A DNA stretch of 64,000 nt from Symbiodinium sp. CCMP2592 (lineage: Eukaryota; Sar; Dinophyceae; Suessiales; Symbiodiniaceae). The stretch spans positions 2,325,226-2,389,225 of the forward strand of contig CAJNDT010006135.1 of NCBI GenBank assembly GCA_905221615.1, read 5' to 3'. This document shows, piece by piece, positions 49,989 through 61,060 of this stretch (position 1 is the stretch's first letter; the number at the start of each line of letters is the position of its first letter). The notes beneath the pieces are model-generated. The model worked only from the letters and a program-made list of their open reading frames with translations, was not told the DNA's origin and did not search any database. The position numbers and the translations under genes were made by a program.

Positions 49989-52073
49989 ATGGAGCCTTCC
50001 AAAAAGAAAGCCAAACTTCAACACCTTCTGACGTTCAAGGCCAGCCTGCCAGGCCATTCCCAAAGTGCTTTGGCGGGCTTCGTCAAAGCAGCCAAAGAGC
50101 AGGGCCTCCCGGAAGCCAGTTCTTCCAACGACCAGCGAAAGGCACGGCAACAGCTTCTTGAAAGCTGTGATGGCGGCCCCCTGGGACCATTGATCCAGCA
50201 GGCAGAACTGCCCATGAGCGACGGTGCCACAGTGACCATCCATTTTGCCAACCTTCTGGTCTTTATCACCAGTCTTTTCGCCATGGGGGGCAGTTTCCAT
50301 GATCTGCTCCAAAGGAAGCATGCGGCCAAACCCTCGTCGCTGGACCAGCCCTGGTCCTTGATCTTGTATTGCGACGAGGTGATCCCTGGCAATGTTCTTG
50401 GTCGTGCTGAACGCAAGCTATGGGCCATTTACGCCACATTCCTCCAGCTAGGCCAAGAAGCCATGGGCCACGAAGACATGTGGCTGACCATCAGCCTAGA
50501 AAGATCCACCTTCGTGGCCCAATTGCCAGGTGGCATCGGCCAGGTGTTCGCCAAGATTCTGGAAGCCATCTTTTGCTGCCCCATGGCTGAACCATGTGGA
50601 GGCCTGCTCTTGAAAAGTCCACATGGGCCCATGGGCAACATCCGCCTCCATTTCAATTGGGGTATATGCCTCGCTGATGGGGCTGCCCAGAAGCAGATCT
50701 GGTCTTCCAAAGGCGAAGCTGGTACCCGATTTTGCATGTTATGCGCAAACATCCACTCAGCAGCCACCATGGCTGCAGGCCAGGATGCCATTGACCATGC
50801 GACGACCAAATACCACCAACTGCGCTTGACAACTGACACTGAGGTCATCCAGTCCTACCATCGTTTGGACCAACGGCAGCAAACATGCACCAAGGCGGAT
50901 TTCCAGCACTGGCAGCAGGCCGCAGGGTGGACGTGGAATGCCCATGCCCTCCTCTTGAACCAGCCGCTGTTGTCCAGAGGCCACATTCGACCAGTGAGCC
51001 AGTTTTGCCACGATTGGATGCATGGGATCTTGCAAGGCACTGGCCCTGTCGTCCTCTTCCAGACAATGGAGACCATTGGCATGGCAATGGGTTTCAATGC
51101 TTGGGATTCCATGGAAAAGTACATCCAGCTCTGGTCCTGTCCAGGGGCTTCCAAAGCAGGGCACCTGAAAGCTTTGTTTTCCTCCAGGATGGTGAGCAAA
51201 CACCAGGCAAGTTATAAGTTTTCCTGCCAGGCCAGCGACCTCTTGAGTATATTCCCCATTGTGCGGCATTATCTCCACACCATGGTTATGCCGGTGGGCG
51301 GCTGCCCCATTAAGGCCTGCGAGGCATTCTTGGCCCATGCAGACCTGCTCGACCAGGTGCACCAAGGAACCATGTATGGGGCCACTACCAGGGCAAGCCT
51401 ACTACCAGCTGCTGAGTTGGCCATCCAGAGTTTCGTGGAAGCCAACTTCGGAGTTTCCTTAATAAAGAAGTGGCACTGGCTTCTGCACCTGCCTGATTTC
51501 TTGGAGAGGTATGGGATGTTGCCAAGCGCTTTCACCACTGAGCGCAAGCACAAAACCATTGCCAAGTATGCCACCAACTTGCAGAAGACCACGGCTTTCG
51601 AAAGCCATTTGATGCAGCAGGTCGTGGCCATGGAGATCACCACTTTGAAGGAGCCAGGTCTGCACCCGGACACCTGCCAGCTGCTGAAGCCAAAGAAAGC
51701 TACCAAGCAGCAAGTCCAAGTCCTCCGCGACTTCGTGGATGGCCCATTGAACGAAGCCATGGTTGCTTCGAGTGCGAAGCTTGCCAAAGGTGGCACCATT
51801 CATGCCCACGATGTGGTTGTCTTCCAGCAGCAAGACGGACGTTGGGAAGTCGGCCAAGTTTGGTTCCACTTGGAAGTGGGTGCTCAACAGGTCACACTTC
51901 TCCAGCGGTGGACTCCCACGGTGAACAAAGCATCCCACTCTGCGAAATGCACCATCGCGAACGAGCAAGGCTTCGTTCCCATCGACTCCATCCAGTACCC
52001 ACTGCTGTATAGTAAAGCCTCAGACCAAGAGGCCACGGTGCTCATCCCGTACCAGCTCAACTGCAGGCTGTAA
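49989..52073 (+). CDS. Element gene 8, DDE-type transposase candidate
   Basis: 694 codons from ACCATGG at 49989. The frame is open further upstream but only through a TA repeat. Candidate catalytic residues: Asp129 in LILYCDEVIPGN, Asp230 in ICLADGAAQKQIW and Glu518 in AFTTERKHKTIAKY. Between them are a Cys pair (FCMLCAN, 249-252), HDWMHGILQG (341-350) and KKWHWLLHLPDFLERYG (493-509). The size and the D...D...insertion...E layout fit large eukaryotic DDE transposases of the CACTA/Plavaka/KDZ kind. The exact superfamily is unproven. I recall related CDEV-PGN proteins as multicopy in dinoflagellates. The N-terminus has a basic KKKAK patch. It is the last gene before the right inverted repeat, a typical place for the mobility gene. 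Confidence 0.65.
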   Translation: MEPSKKKAKLQHLLTFKASLPGHSQSALAGFVKAAKEQGLPEASSSNDQRKARQQLLESCDGGPLGPLIQQAELPMSDGATVTIHFANLLVFITSLFAMGGSFHDLLQRKHAAKPSSLDQPWSLILYCDEVIPGNVLGRAERKLWAIYATFLQLGQEAMGHEDMWLTISLERSTFVAQLPGGIGQVFAKILEAIFCCPMAEPCGGLLLKSPHGPMGNIRLHFNWGICLADGAAQKQIWSSKGEAGTRFCMLCANIHSAATMAAGQDAIDHATTKYHQLRLTTDTEVIQSYHRLDQRQQTCTKADFQHWQQAAGWTWNAHALLLNQPLLSRGHIRPVSQFCHDWMHGILQGTGPVVLFQTMETIGMAMGFNAWDSMEKYIQLWSCPGASKAGHLKALFSSRMVSKHQASYKFSCQASDLLSIFPIVRHYLHTMVMPVGGCPIKACEAFLAHADLLDQVHQGTMYGATTRASLLPAAELAIQSFVEANFGVSLIKKWHWLLHLPDFLERYGMLPSAFTTERKHKTIAKYATNLQKTTAFESHLMQQVVAMEITTLKEPGLHPDTCQLLKPKKATKQQVQVLRDFVDGPLNEAMVASSAKLAKGGTIHAHDVVVFQQQDGRWEVGQVWFHLEVGAQQVTLLQRWTPTVNKASHSAKCTIANEQGFVPIDSIQYPLLYSKASDQEATVLIPYQLNCRL

Positions 52074-52486
52074 AACATCCATGCTTCACCTATTCAGTGC
52101 AGGTTTGGGTTTCGCCCTGATCATCGTGCCTACCTAGAGATTTGGACTTCCAAAGGGGGGTTTAGGGTTCGTTTTCATGCATGGTTTCTATAAGCTTTCA
52201 GCTGATGCCTTTCTCATTCTTGTTTTAAAAGGCCCTGTTGCTCACAAGATATCCATGACACCGCCTATATATGGCCAGCTACATATGACATATAACCCAT
52301 GTGAAAGCCTATATGGCCAGCCGATTTCCACATAGCTCCCATACTTCATGGCTGTTCCATCCCATACATTTAGTGTAAGTCTTTGCCACGAAAGCCACAC
52401 CCAAAAACAGAGTTATAACTAGTTAGCTAACTCCACCTAACTAGTTATAAAAAATTACTTAACTCATGTTAACCAAGATAACTAGC
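52074..52486. other. Right subterminal region of the element
   Basis: Contains TATATGGCCAGC twice (52263, 52311), inverted ATAACTAGTTAGC (52415) and a direct TAACTAGTTATA (52439). No ORF. Confidence 0.6.
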
Positions 52487-52509
52487 TATAACACAGCGAG
52501 GATTCCAAG
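52487..52509 (-). repeat. Right terminal inverted repeat
   Basis: Ends GCGAGGATTCCAAG, the exact complement of the left end. Confidence 0.9.
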
Positions 52510-52602
52510 CAAGCAACAATCGACCACGCAAACGTTCTAATTTTTGTATATTTTTGTGAGTTCTAGCTTCGACGCAGCCGTCGGATTTCATCCCCGTTGC
52601 CA

Positions 52603-52970
52603 TCAGATAACAACAGCCAACGCGTGCGATCTAAGCGCGCTCCATGATGCGGTCGCTGTTACCCCTGCAACGGTTTCGATCGAGCTTCCAATAAACGTAA
52701 TGTGTGTTCGCTGATCCATGGTCTCGCTGGCTTGAAAGATGAAAAAGGCAAGCATCGCTGAGCCATGTTGGTATATCGTCCGTCTGCGGACAAACTCCCG
52801 GACTTGAGACGATGCATTTCGTCCACGACTGTGCAGCGGACGGAAGAAGGTGTGTGGAGAAAAACACACATATACGCCAGCGCTTCAATGTGGTTCGGTG
52901 CAGCTACAAATAGTGCTGTTTTGCTACAACAGTCCTTGCCCACGGCTACAGTGGCACGCGGCCGGGCCAA
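52603..52970 (-). CDS. Candidate exon(s), unknown product
   Basis: Minus-strand frame with FVAAPNHIEALAYMCVFLHT then VVDEMHRLKSGSLSADGRYT. A second frame further on reads SETMDQRTHITFIGSSIETV and ends in a stop at about 52603. These may be two exons or one frameshifted gene. No family recognised. Confidence 0.35.
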
Positions 52971-53325
52971 CCTTGGCAGAGTAATTAGCTACGACTAAAT
53001 GTGGAAGGCACGCATGCCAGTTCATGAAAACCAATGCTGCCGCGGGCAACACGAACCACCCGGTGCATCAGTTCTCTCCTCAATCTCCGCATTTGCTACG
53101 CCATATCATGTCCTTGGCGCACTCCAACGTCCCTCATTAACGGCCCTGCAACGTCACATGGCCGTAGTCAGGCCGTAGTTTGCCTTGTGATTTTGCTGGG
53201 CTGAAGCCGTCGTGTTGTATTTCACCGGGGCTTCTGCCTGTGGGATGTGGTGAATGTGCAAGAACCAGTGCGCTTGGAGCCACATGCTCAGGGATTACGT
53301 TGCAAATTATGATGGGCCGGCCCGC

Positions 53326-53822
53326 TTACACGCGGGAGAAGCTCCGCGACAAGTACTTGTTGTTTAGTTGTCCAGAATTCTGTTGGCACTTGGTCGGTCC
53401 CTGTCGCTTTGTTGCGCGAACGTGAGGCTGCTGCATCTCCTCATCATTGAACGGCCCCGCGTCAACTGGTAGAGCCAAGCCAATTGGATGATCATTGAAA
53501 TGGCACGAACGGCCCATTGTACGTCCGGAAAATGTTTTGCCAATGACTCTGCATGAAGTAACTTTCCACGACGTGCCGTCATCATCGCGCAAGTCCACAT
53601 TCGGCTGCGAATCCTCTGCGTAGCTGTCCAATCATAAGTGGTCCAGCCAGCCACTCCGGCCCGCAGCAACGGAACGGCTGATTTGTTTGGATAGATCACG
53701 CTCCACAGAACCATCCTTTGATAACCATGCATCATCTCGTCGTTGCAAAAGAGATTAATTTCCGCTTGAAACCCAGAGCCGCTTGGCAATATGCAAGCGA
53801 TTGCGCGGGTTGCGGCAAACAT
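53326..53822 (-). CDS. Candidate coding segment with a frame change, unknown product
   Basis: EINLFCNDEMMHGYQRMVLW and SVIYPNKSAVPLLRAGVAGW read in one frame. From about 53635 the better reading moves to another frame (DSYAEDSQPNVDLRDDDGTS, then CHFNDHPIGLALPVDAGPF). This looks like a frameshift or small intron. No domain recognised. Confidence 0.38.
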
Positions 53823-54409
53823 ATATCAGCGGCGTGCTGAAAACCCCATGCCTTACAGGTCGGTATGGTCCGTGCTGGAAACACGCTGGCAGCCGCAGCC
53901 GCATCTGCACTCGGGCTTTCAGCCATGTCCAACCAACGCTCGTTGTGTGTTCAGGTGGTCGGGCTGCTTGTGTCTCTTGGTTCGCGCACTATTTTGCAAC
54001 CCCCCGAAAACGCGCGATCCCCGCAGCACGGGCGACTGCGTTCCGGCGGTTCGTGCGTGCGCACGTCAGCCAAAAGCTCGTGCAAAGCGGGTTTCCCCTC
54101 CACCGCTGCACTCGTTGGCGGGTGCAGCAAAAACGCACACTGGCGCAAGCAAACAAACGAAGTCGTCGGCTTCAGATGCTTCAGGTGCCCAAGTCCCCAA
54201 CTTCGAGGCCGAAATCGGATTGACTACACGGCACCGGCGTGCCGTGCTGAGCTCCGGGGCATGGTCGATCCAGCGCGGGCATGGGCCGTCCCAGAGCTCC
54301 CCGTCACACCCGACTGGGCTAACGAGGGTGGCGTCAACCGCGAAGCTGTGTCCTCATTGTCCATGCCAACGGTCGCAACCTATGACCCATGGCAACAACA
54401 ACTTTTTAG

Positions 54410-54854
54410 TTGTTGTTTAAATTTTTCTTTTGGCATACGCACCTTGTCGAAGAGTATCGAACAGTGACGCGGTCCCAGTGCACGTGAAGGTTGCGGCCTA
54501 CGGGCTGGTTCGGTTGTTCGATGTTGTTCGTTTCAGGGCGCCGGCAGGCGGCGAGCGACCAGCGGAGGGCCGCTTCGGACTTCGGCAAGGACTTCGTGGA
54601 GCCCGGCTGCGGGTCCCCGTTCCGCGCGACAGGACGCACGAGCATAGCGTCAAGCGCGAGCTGCACCCCGTGCCAGAACGGCAGGCCGTTTTTGCGACGA
54701 CTTCAACGCACCGCGCGTCGCTGACAGGAACATCAATGTCCAATTTCAGCGAGCCGGACGTTGCGGGCAATTCGCGCGCTGCTTTCCCGGCAGACGCGGG
54801 CGACCGCATGCTCGAGCGGAAGGGCTCGGGACACCAACACTCCGGATGTGGCAC
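54410..54854 (-). CDS. Weak coding-like segment, unknown product
   Basis: Minus frames contain GSLKLDIDVPVSDARCVEVV and, in another phase, PKSEAALRWSLAACRRPETN and NQPVGRNLHVHWDRVTVRYS. Plus-strand frames are also open, so strand and reality are uncertain. Confidence 0.22.
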
Positions 54855-55067
54855 AAGCGGAGCGGTGGTTACCGAGCGGGTCGAAGCGGCCCCGGCAACG
54901 GCAAGCGCGCGGCGCGAGGGGTAGTGGCAAACGAAGCCGTTACAGAAGGAGCACTCGGAGGTCGGGTGTCAGGGTGACAGCGGCTGACGTCGGGAGGACA
55001 GTGAGGGCACGGGTTGACTGGGGTCCAGCTTCTGAAAGCAGCAGCACTCAACTTCGTTCCACCGTGC

Positions 55068-55657
55068 CTAGCGCAGGAGAACATCACAGTTCATGTCGGC
55101 GAAACCCACATTGAGCGCAACCCGCACTCCAGCTTCGCGGAACTTCGCGGCAAACTTTCGCAGGTACAAAAACAGGCAGTGTATAGTCATCGACATGGAA
55201 ATATGTGGAAATCGGGCATGTGTCTGCAAGATCGGCCACACCATGCTACACCCGACGACACATGACGGCCTCGGCTTCTGTTCAGTCACAGCAGACCGGC
55301 TTGCAGCACACTCGGCATCTTGTGCCACACGCTCCCCATGCTGCAGGCGCGGGCGCCGGCCGCGGCTGCTGGGATGCTGCAACCCGTTTCCGGATCAAAC
55401 GCATCCAATCGCCGTTGCACAGCAATCACCAGCTTACTTCCGTCACAAAGCCACGCCGCATCACAGTGGGATGTACTCCAAATTGCTGTGTTGGCTCCCC
55501 GACAGCGACGAAGCCGTGATGACGAACGCGTGCTGGGGGCATTTTCCACTGTTATCCAGCATGCGAGGCCACTAATCGGCCGACATGGAGCGCTTCGATG
55601 GCGGCCGGAGGGGCGGGCATGGCAGGCTTGCACCAGTTGCTCAGCGGCGGCGTGCAT
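55068..55657 (-). CDS. Weak coding-like segment, possible WD-like repeats
   Basis: TAIWSTSHCDAAWLCDGSKL then VIAVQRRLDAFDPETG has the look of a beta-propeller blade. A second frame reads HCLFLYLRKFAAKFREAGVR. The plus strand has a 160-codon frame over the same DNA, so I cannot decide the strand. Confidence 0.25.
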
Positions 55658-57424
55658 GAGATTTTTTTCATTACCGATAAGAACACTTAAAGATACGTGC
55701 TAGTAGATGCTCGTTCGTCATTCCGGAACGTCCGGACACGGTGCCATGCCTGGCGCTGCAGACGGCGATGAAGAAAAGATGCGCTGGCAGCTCCCAGCTG
55801 CGTTCCGTATGAAAATCTACAATGTGTGTTGATGGGCGCGTCAGGCGGGGACGGGCGGTGTGCAGGGTCTTGAAGCCTTGAGTTCCGCCAATGTCGTTTC
55901 ATGATCTTGCAACTAGCTATTAACTAGCTAAGCGCACGCCCAGCCGCAGATAACTTACCGAGCTGGACGAGGGCAGTAGCACGCGCGGCCCACGTCGCCT
56001 TCGCGTCGTGCGCAGCGCTCTGGTGTGCTGTGGTGTTGGTGGGGCCCCGCTCCCGCTGCGAGAAGTGTACTGGTCATGCCTCCCGCAGGAAGAGCGTGAC
56101 GCGAGCAACACATGGTTCCGGTACAGAAGCATGCGAGGGGCAAGCACTGGGCAAGCACAAAAAGGTTCCAACCACGTATTTTGTGGTCAGGTGGTGCTTG
56201 GTCCGCAGCAAGTGGCAGGCCAGCCCACAAATCGAGGCGCGTTGCCCCTCGGACCCTCGCAGGAACAGTCTGCAACGTAAAAGCTCGATTTCGCATTTCA
56301 GTGTGGAGCGAGATCTCGCCCAGCGAGGCCAGGCCACGTTGGAAGCTTGCATCAGCTGCTATCAGCAGCTCGCCGTTGGGCTACAAGTTGCTGCAACACC
56401 GCTTGCTCCTAGGGGCCTCGGTTGGCGCTCATCAGTGGCTGCGTGAGGACCTCGTCCAGTAACCTCCTTCACGTCCTCCAGCCCGGCCCGTGGCTCGGGC
56501 ACTGCGCTCTGCAATGGTATGCGCCCGCTCGTCCTCGTCCCGATCCGGGGCTTCAGCATCGAGTGCAGTCACCTCTTCACGACCATGCTCGTTGAGAGCA
56601 GGAGCATCGGGAGTGGGTGCTTAAGGCTGTGGGGGACTCTGCCGGGGCTCGGCCGCGTGCAGCAGCGACGGCAGAGCCGGGTTGCAGAGGCAGGCTTTGG
56701 GCGTCGACGGGCTGGGCGCGCTATGAGGCGAGCCAGACTAACTACGGGCCGCCGGACCAACGAGGAGAGTTAGCAGCGCTTCCTGCAGTGGTGCCGCGAT
56801 GTAGTGGCCTTCCTGCGCGACCGCAATCGCAACAATGCGATCAGGCATGGCCCCGAAACCCATAACAGTGGTGTGTGAGACAAGTTCAGACAGAAGAAAC
56901 TCAGCCACCAACATCCCTTCTTAGAACCCAAAATCGAGACCGGCATCTTGAACAACGAGGCACGAGTTGCCCCAGAGGGCGCCACCGTGGGGGTTCGATG
57001 CTTCCAATGGTTTCTACGACTTGCTGTTGTCTTGATCATGACACGGTGATATTCTCCATGGCCTCAGCGTCTATGCAAGGAACGAAACTCGCAACGACTG
57101 TTAAACATTGCCCCGCGTCTGTCATACTTTAGTGCAGCGCCTCAACGTGACCACACAAAGTTGCGCAGCAGGCTTGCATCAAACAACATCTTCCAAATGC
57201 TGCATCCGCCCCGCGCGCTTGTGCGCTCTAGTGCACTCTGCATGGGCGGGGTGACGGTGAGCTGAGTGCGATTGAGTTCTTGCTGTGGCATCATCCCAGG
57301 CAGCTAGGTTCTGCTCTTTTTTGCGGAAGCCACTACATCGTCCCACTGAAGTCGGCCGGAGCGCCATAAACCTACAGGACAAGCTTCGCAATCGCGATGC
57401 TCGCAAAGCAGGAGATGTCTCCTC

Positions 57425-57600
57425 AAACACGGCCTGACCTGATCCTGGTATTCAGGACCTCAGACCTCCCTTGATGCATAAGCTCGCACACGGACATTCT
57501 GATGTCTTTGTACATAGCAAGATGCGGTGTCATTGACATCGCAATCTCGCCCGAAGCCTGTAACCCCACACCCAGAATCAGAACCATCGTAAACCTCGTA
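57425..57600 (-). CDS. Candidate exon, unknown product
   Basis: The minus-strand frame reads MVLILGVGLQASGEIAMSMT then PHLAMYKDIRMSVCELMHQG. It lies beyond the channel gene's last exon on the same strand. Confidence 0.33.
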
Positions 57601-57639
57601 TGCACCTACCCTAAACCCTAAAACACTAAAAGGCCTCAA

Positions 57640-60600
57640 TGCCATCGCCCCCCCAGCCGAGTGTTGCCCATCCGACCACCGCGTGTCTGCGGCCGCCCCG
57701 CCTGGAGGAGGGTGCTTTGCCGCAGCTCTTCCAGCGACTTCTCAAGCCGCACCAGCCTGAAAGCCAAACACTGGTTTGTGACGAGATATCTATGCCCAAA
57801 CATCCATGTCTACAGTACCTATCTATCTCTCCATCCTCTCTATCCCGCATGATCTCCGTCTATCGATCGATCTATCTGCCTATACATGCATACATGCATG
57901 CATAATTACATACATACATGCATGCAGGCAGACAGAGACGGACGGACGGACAGACAGAAAGACAGGCATGCGTGCAGATCTTTAGACCGGAACGGTAGGT
58001 CTCTACGTACTGCGGAAGAGGACTGAAAGTGACTGGGACTGCCAGCTTAAAGACATACTGTACTACATCATTGCCCTACCTAAAACCGTCATAAGCCCTA
58101 AAACCCAATAAACCCTAAACCGCACGCAAAGCTTTGCACGCACACACACACACACACACACCTCTCGGCCATGTCTTCCACCATCTGCGCTTGCTCCGCT
58201 TCACCGGAGATGCCGTATTGCTTGCTTGTCGGTGCACACCACCAAAGGTAGCTACGACTGCAGACATCTTCGTTAGTCCATGGCCGCTCCAGCAGCAGTC
58301 CGTTGAACCTGGGACGTGTTTCTGCATGGCAAAAGGATATTTGTGTTCCTAGTCTGCATGGTCCCGAAATGCTCGGCTCGATTACTACAAGAATTACTCC
58401 CATCACCTTCTGGCCTTCCAATTTAGAGTCTCCTCTCTTGTCCCGATAATTTAAAAGTCCGCAATTCTACACGGTCCAGCTCGTGCGTTCGGGTTCGGGC
58501 TGCCTGGCATTGGGCTTTGAAAAACGAAATCTGGATGTAGTTTAAGAAAAACCATCATACGGGCCAAGAAGAACTAACGAAGAAAGCACTGGAAGGGGGG
58601 CTGAGGATCCGGCAGGTAGAAAGCCAAGGAGAGCAGCACTGCAGGAATGATGGCAGGACAATCTTCAATAAGAATACATAGAACCCATCCTCCGAATGCC
58701 AGAAAGGCCAAAACGAAGTAGCCCAGCTGCCACCATTTCCTCTGGTGGCCGCAGCACATGGGTAACCGTAGCTGCACCATGCAGTGCACACAAATGGAAG
58801 CCCTTTCCTGGAGGAATAGGTTGGTGGCATGCATGTGGGCTTCGGAGTATGCCCTTCCATGTACAGCAATAAATAAATTCAGCAAACTAATACAGAAGAT
58901 GATCACCGCAACCATCAAGCTGGCCAGCGTGATGTAGTCCCCGTTGCCAGCCTCATCACCACGGTTGCCAAGCTTCAAGACTTGCACGATGCCATCGCCA
59001 TCCACCATGAAAAGCAGCTTCACCGTTCCCACAAGAATTTTATAAGGGCCTTGGAGACCCCAAAGTGGCAGATTCAGCGTGCGGGGGGACAGTTATGTGA
59101 AGCCGAGGTGCCTTCGAGACCGTTGTCCAGGATCATGAAGGCATGCCAGAATCCGGCAAAAACGAAGCCACCTTTTCTGGTTGTCTTCAAGATAACATGT
59201 AAAGGCCCATCTGACCCATTTCCTATGCCTACACTCCTCAACAGCTCCCCCTGAACAGCCAATGTGGGAGTGCTCCTTGCTTGCAGCGGAGTTGCAGATG
59301 ATCCCCATGCCCCCTATCTTCTTGACAGAGTGCAGAATGGGAATAATTCCTTTTACGCCAATCATGCCCAGCTTGAAAGCACGCAGTGCGAAAAGCATCT
59401 GGAACCAGCGAACAAAGACCAACAGGGCAAAAAGCTCCTCCTCTGCATCCAAGTTGAACTGGCCAGAATACAAAGCCTGTCCAACCACCACATTGAAGAT
59501 GGAGATAACCGCGACATCCACGTAGTTGCCTCCATTGCCAAAATAAGACCCAGGGTTCTGAAGCTGGATGCAGTAGCCGTAGGCTTGGAAGGCTTCTATG
59601 TAGGTATCTCGAACAGCGCTTTCAAACATGAAGGTCCAGGAGATGCGGCGCTGCCAGTAAGGGACCTCAGGTGCCACCAAGAACTCTGTCTTAACACCCT
59701 CGCAGTCCTTGGGTTTGTTTTTTTTCATGGGGCCTGCTTGTTGTTGAAGTCCTGAGACTTGGAGTAGGTCCATGCAGACAGCACGATCAATTCCAGAAGC
59801 CGGTGCAGCAGCTGGAGTAAGTACCATTTCAACACGAAGGCATCCCAACAGTATGTCAAGGTTGCAGTGACGGCGGGATTTCTGAAAATCTCGACATACT
59901 TGGTCTCACTGAGTGCCTGCAACACCTCGGGGCAAACAATGCCTTTCAATCGCAGTTGCCGCATGTGCACTGGCTGCAAGTCGCGCGAGTCCACAAACTT
60001 TGGCTGGTTCGTCCGAGGGTTCGGTTGGCGCATCACAAACTTCGAGATGCGATTGGAAGGGGCGTGGGAAATCCGCCGTCCCTTCCGCACGGCGCGGGCG
60101 CCAGGGGCCAGGCGGTCATGCCAAGCGGGCCACGCCTTGGCCCTGTCACCGGTTTCAGTGTCGCATTTCCAGCTGTCGTCCGTGTTGTAGTCTGCCCTGA
60201 GCTCCTGCAGAGTTTCACGAGAACAAAAACCCACGCGAAGGAGCTCGGAGCTCTGAACTAGGTTACCGGTTACCGCACGGCTTATGCTCGGTCCTTGAGG
60301 ATGGCCTGGTTGGGCAATGGATGGTAGTAGACGCTGTCCTCGTCAGGCTCCACGGTCAGGATTTCCAGCAGATAGTCTGCGGCATCTGGGGTGTTGTCCA
60401 GAAGCGCTATCCAGTGCTCGACCGTCAGGTTTTCCTCCGTCTGCAGCTCATCTGCGACGTTGGTCTTGTGCGCCACTTGGTCCGCCGACTCTGCACCAGC
60501 GTAGTCGCACAAAAGATTCCGAATGAACTCCGTTGTGGCACTGGGGCAGTGCTCGGATACGATCATGATGTCGCCAATGCGAAATCTCGCCAGAAGATGA

Positions 60601-60931
60601 AGCCGACGCTGAGGAAATACTCCGGACTCAACGGCCACCTGCAAAAGTGATCTTCCAAACACAAGCGATTCCAGCTGACCCATCGGTGTGGAGTTGGTTG
60701 TTGACTGATCTGTGTCTCACACTTGGCCAAGAAGCCACCAAAGCCCGTACAACTAGTTGCCCTAGAATTCCTCACCCCACCGTGCCGAAAGCATTACTCA
60801 AGCCCTGAACCCCAAACAGCCTCAATCCTGCATGTGCAGGTATGTATATATATATATATACATACATACACACATACATACTTTATACCATATACTATAT
60901 ACTACATATTACATGTACTACATACTATATA

Positions 60932-60963
<32 letters not shown>

Positions 60964-60982
60964 CATATATACACACTCTCTC

Positions 60983-61060
<78 letters not shown>

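Larger units (their letters stand above)
52510..57430. other. GC-rich block without TTTAGGG motifs
   Basis: Differs from both the left 36 kb and the element. There are no HP hairpins and no CCCTAAA until 57608. Overlapping medium-length frames on both strands reflect high GC. Protein-like segments on the minus strand change frame often, suggesting decayed genes or many short introns. Confidence 0.55.
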
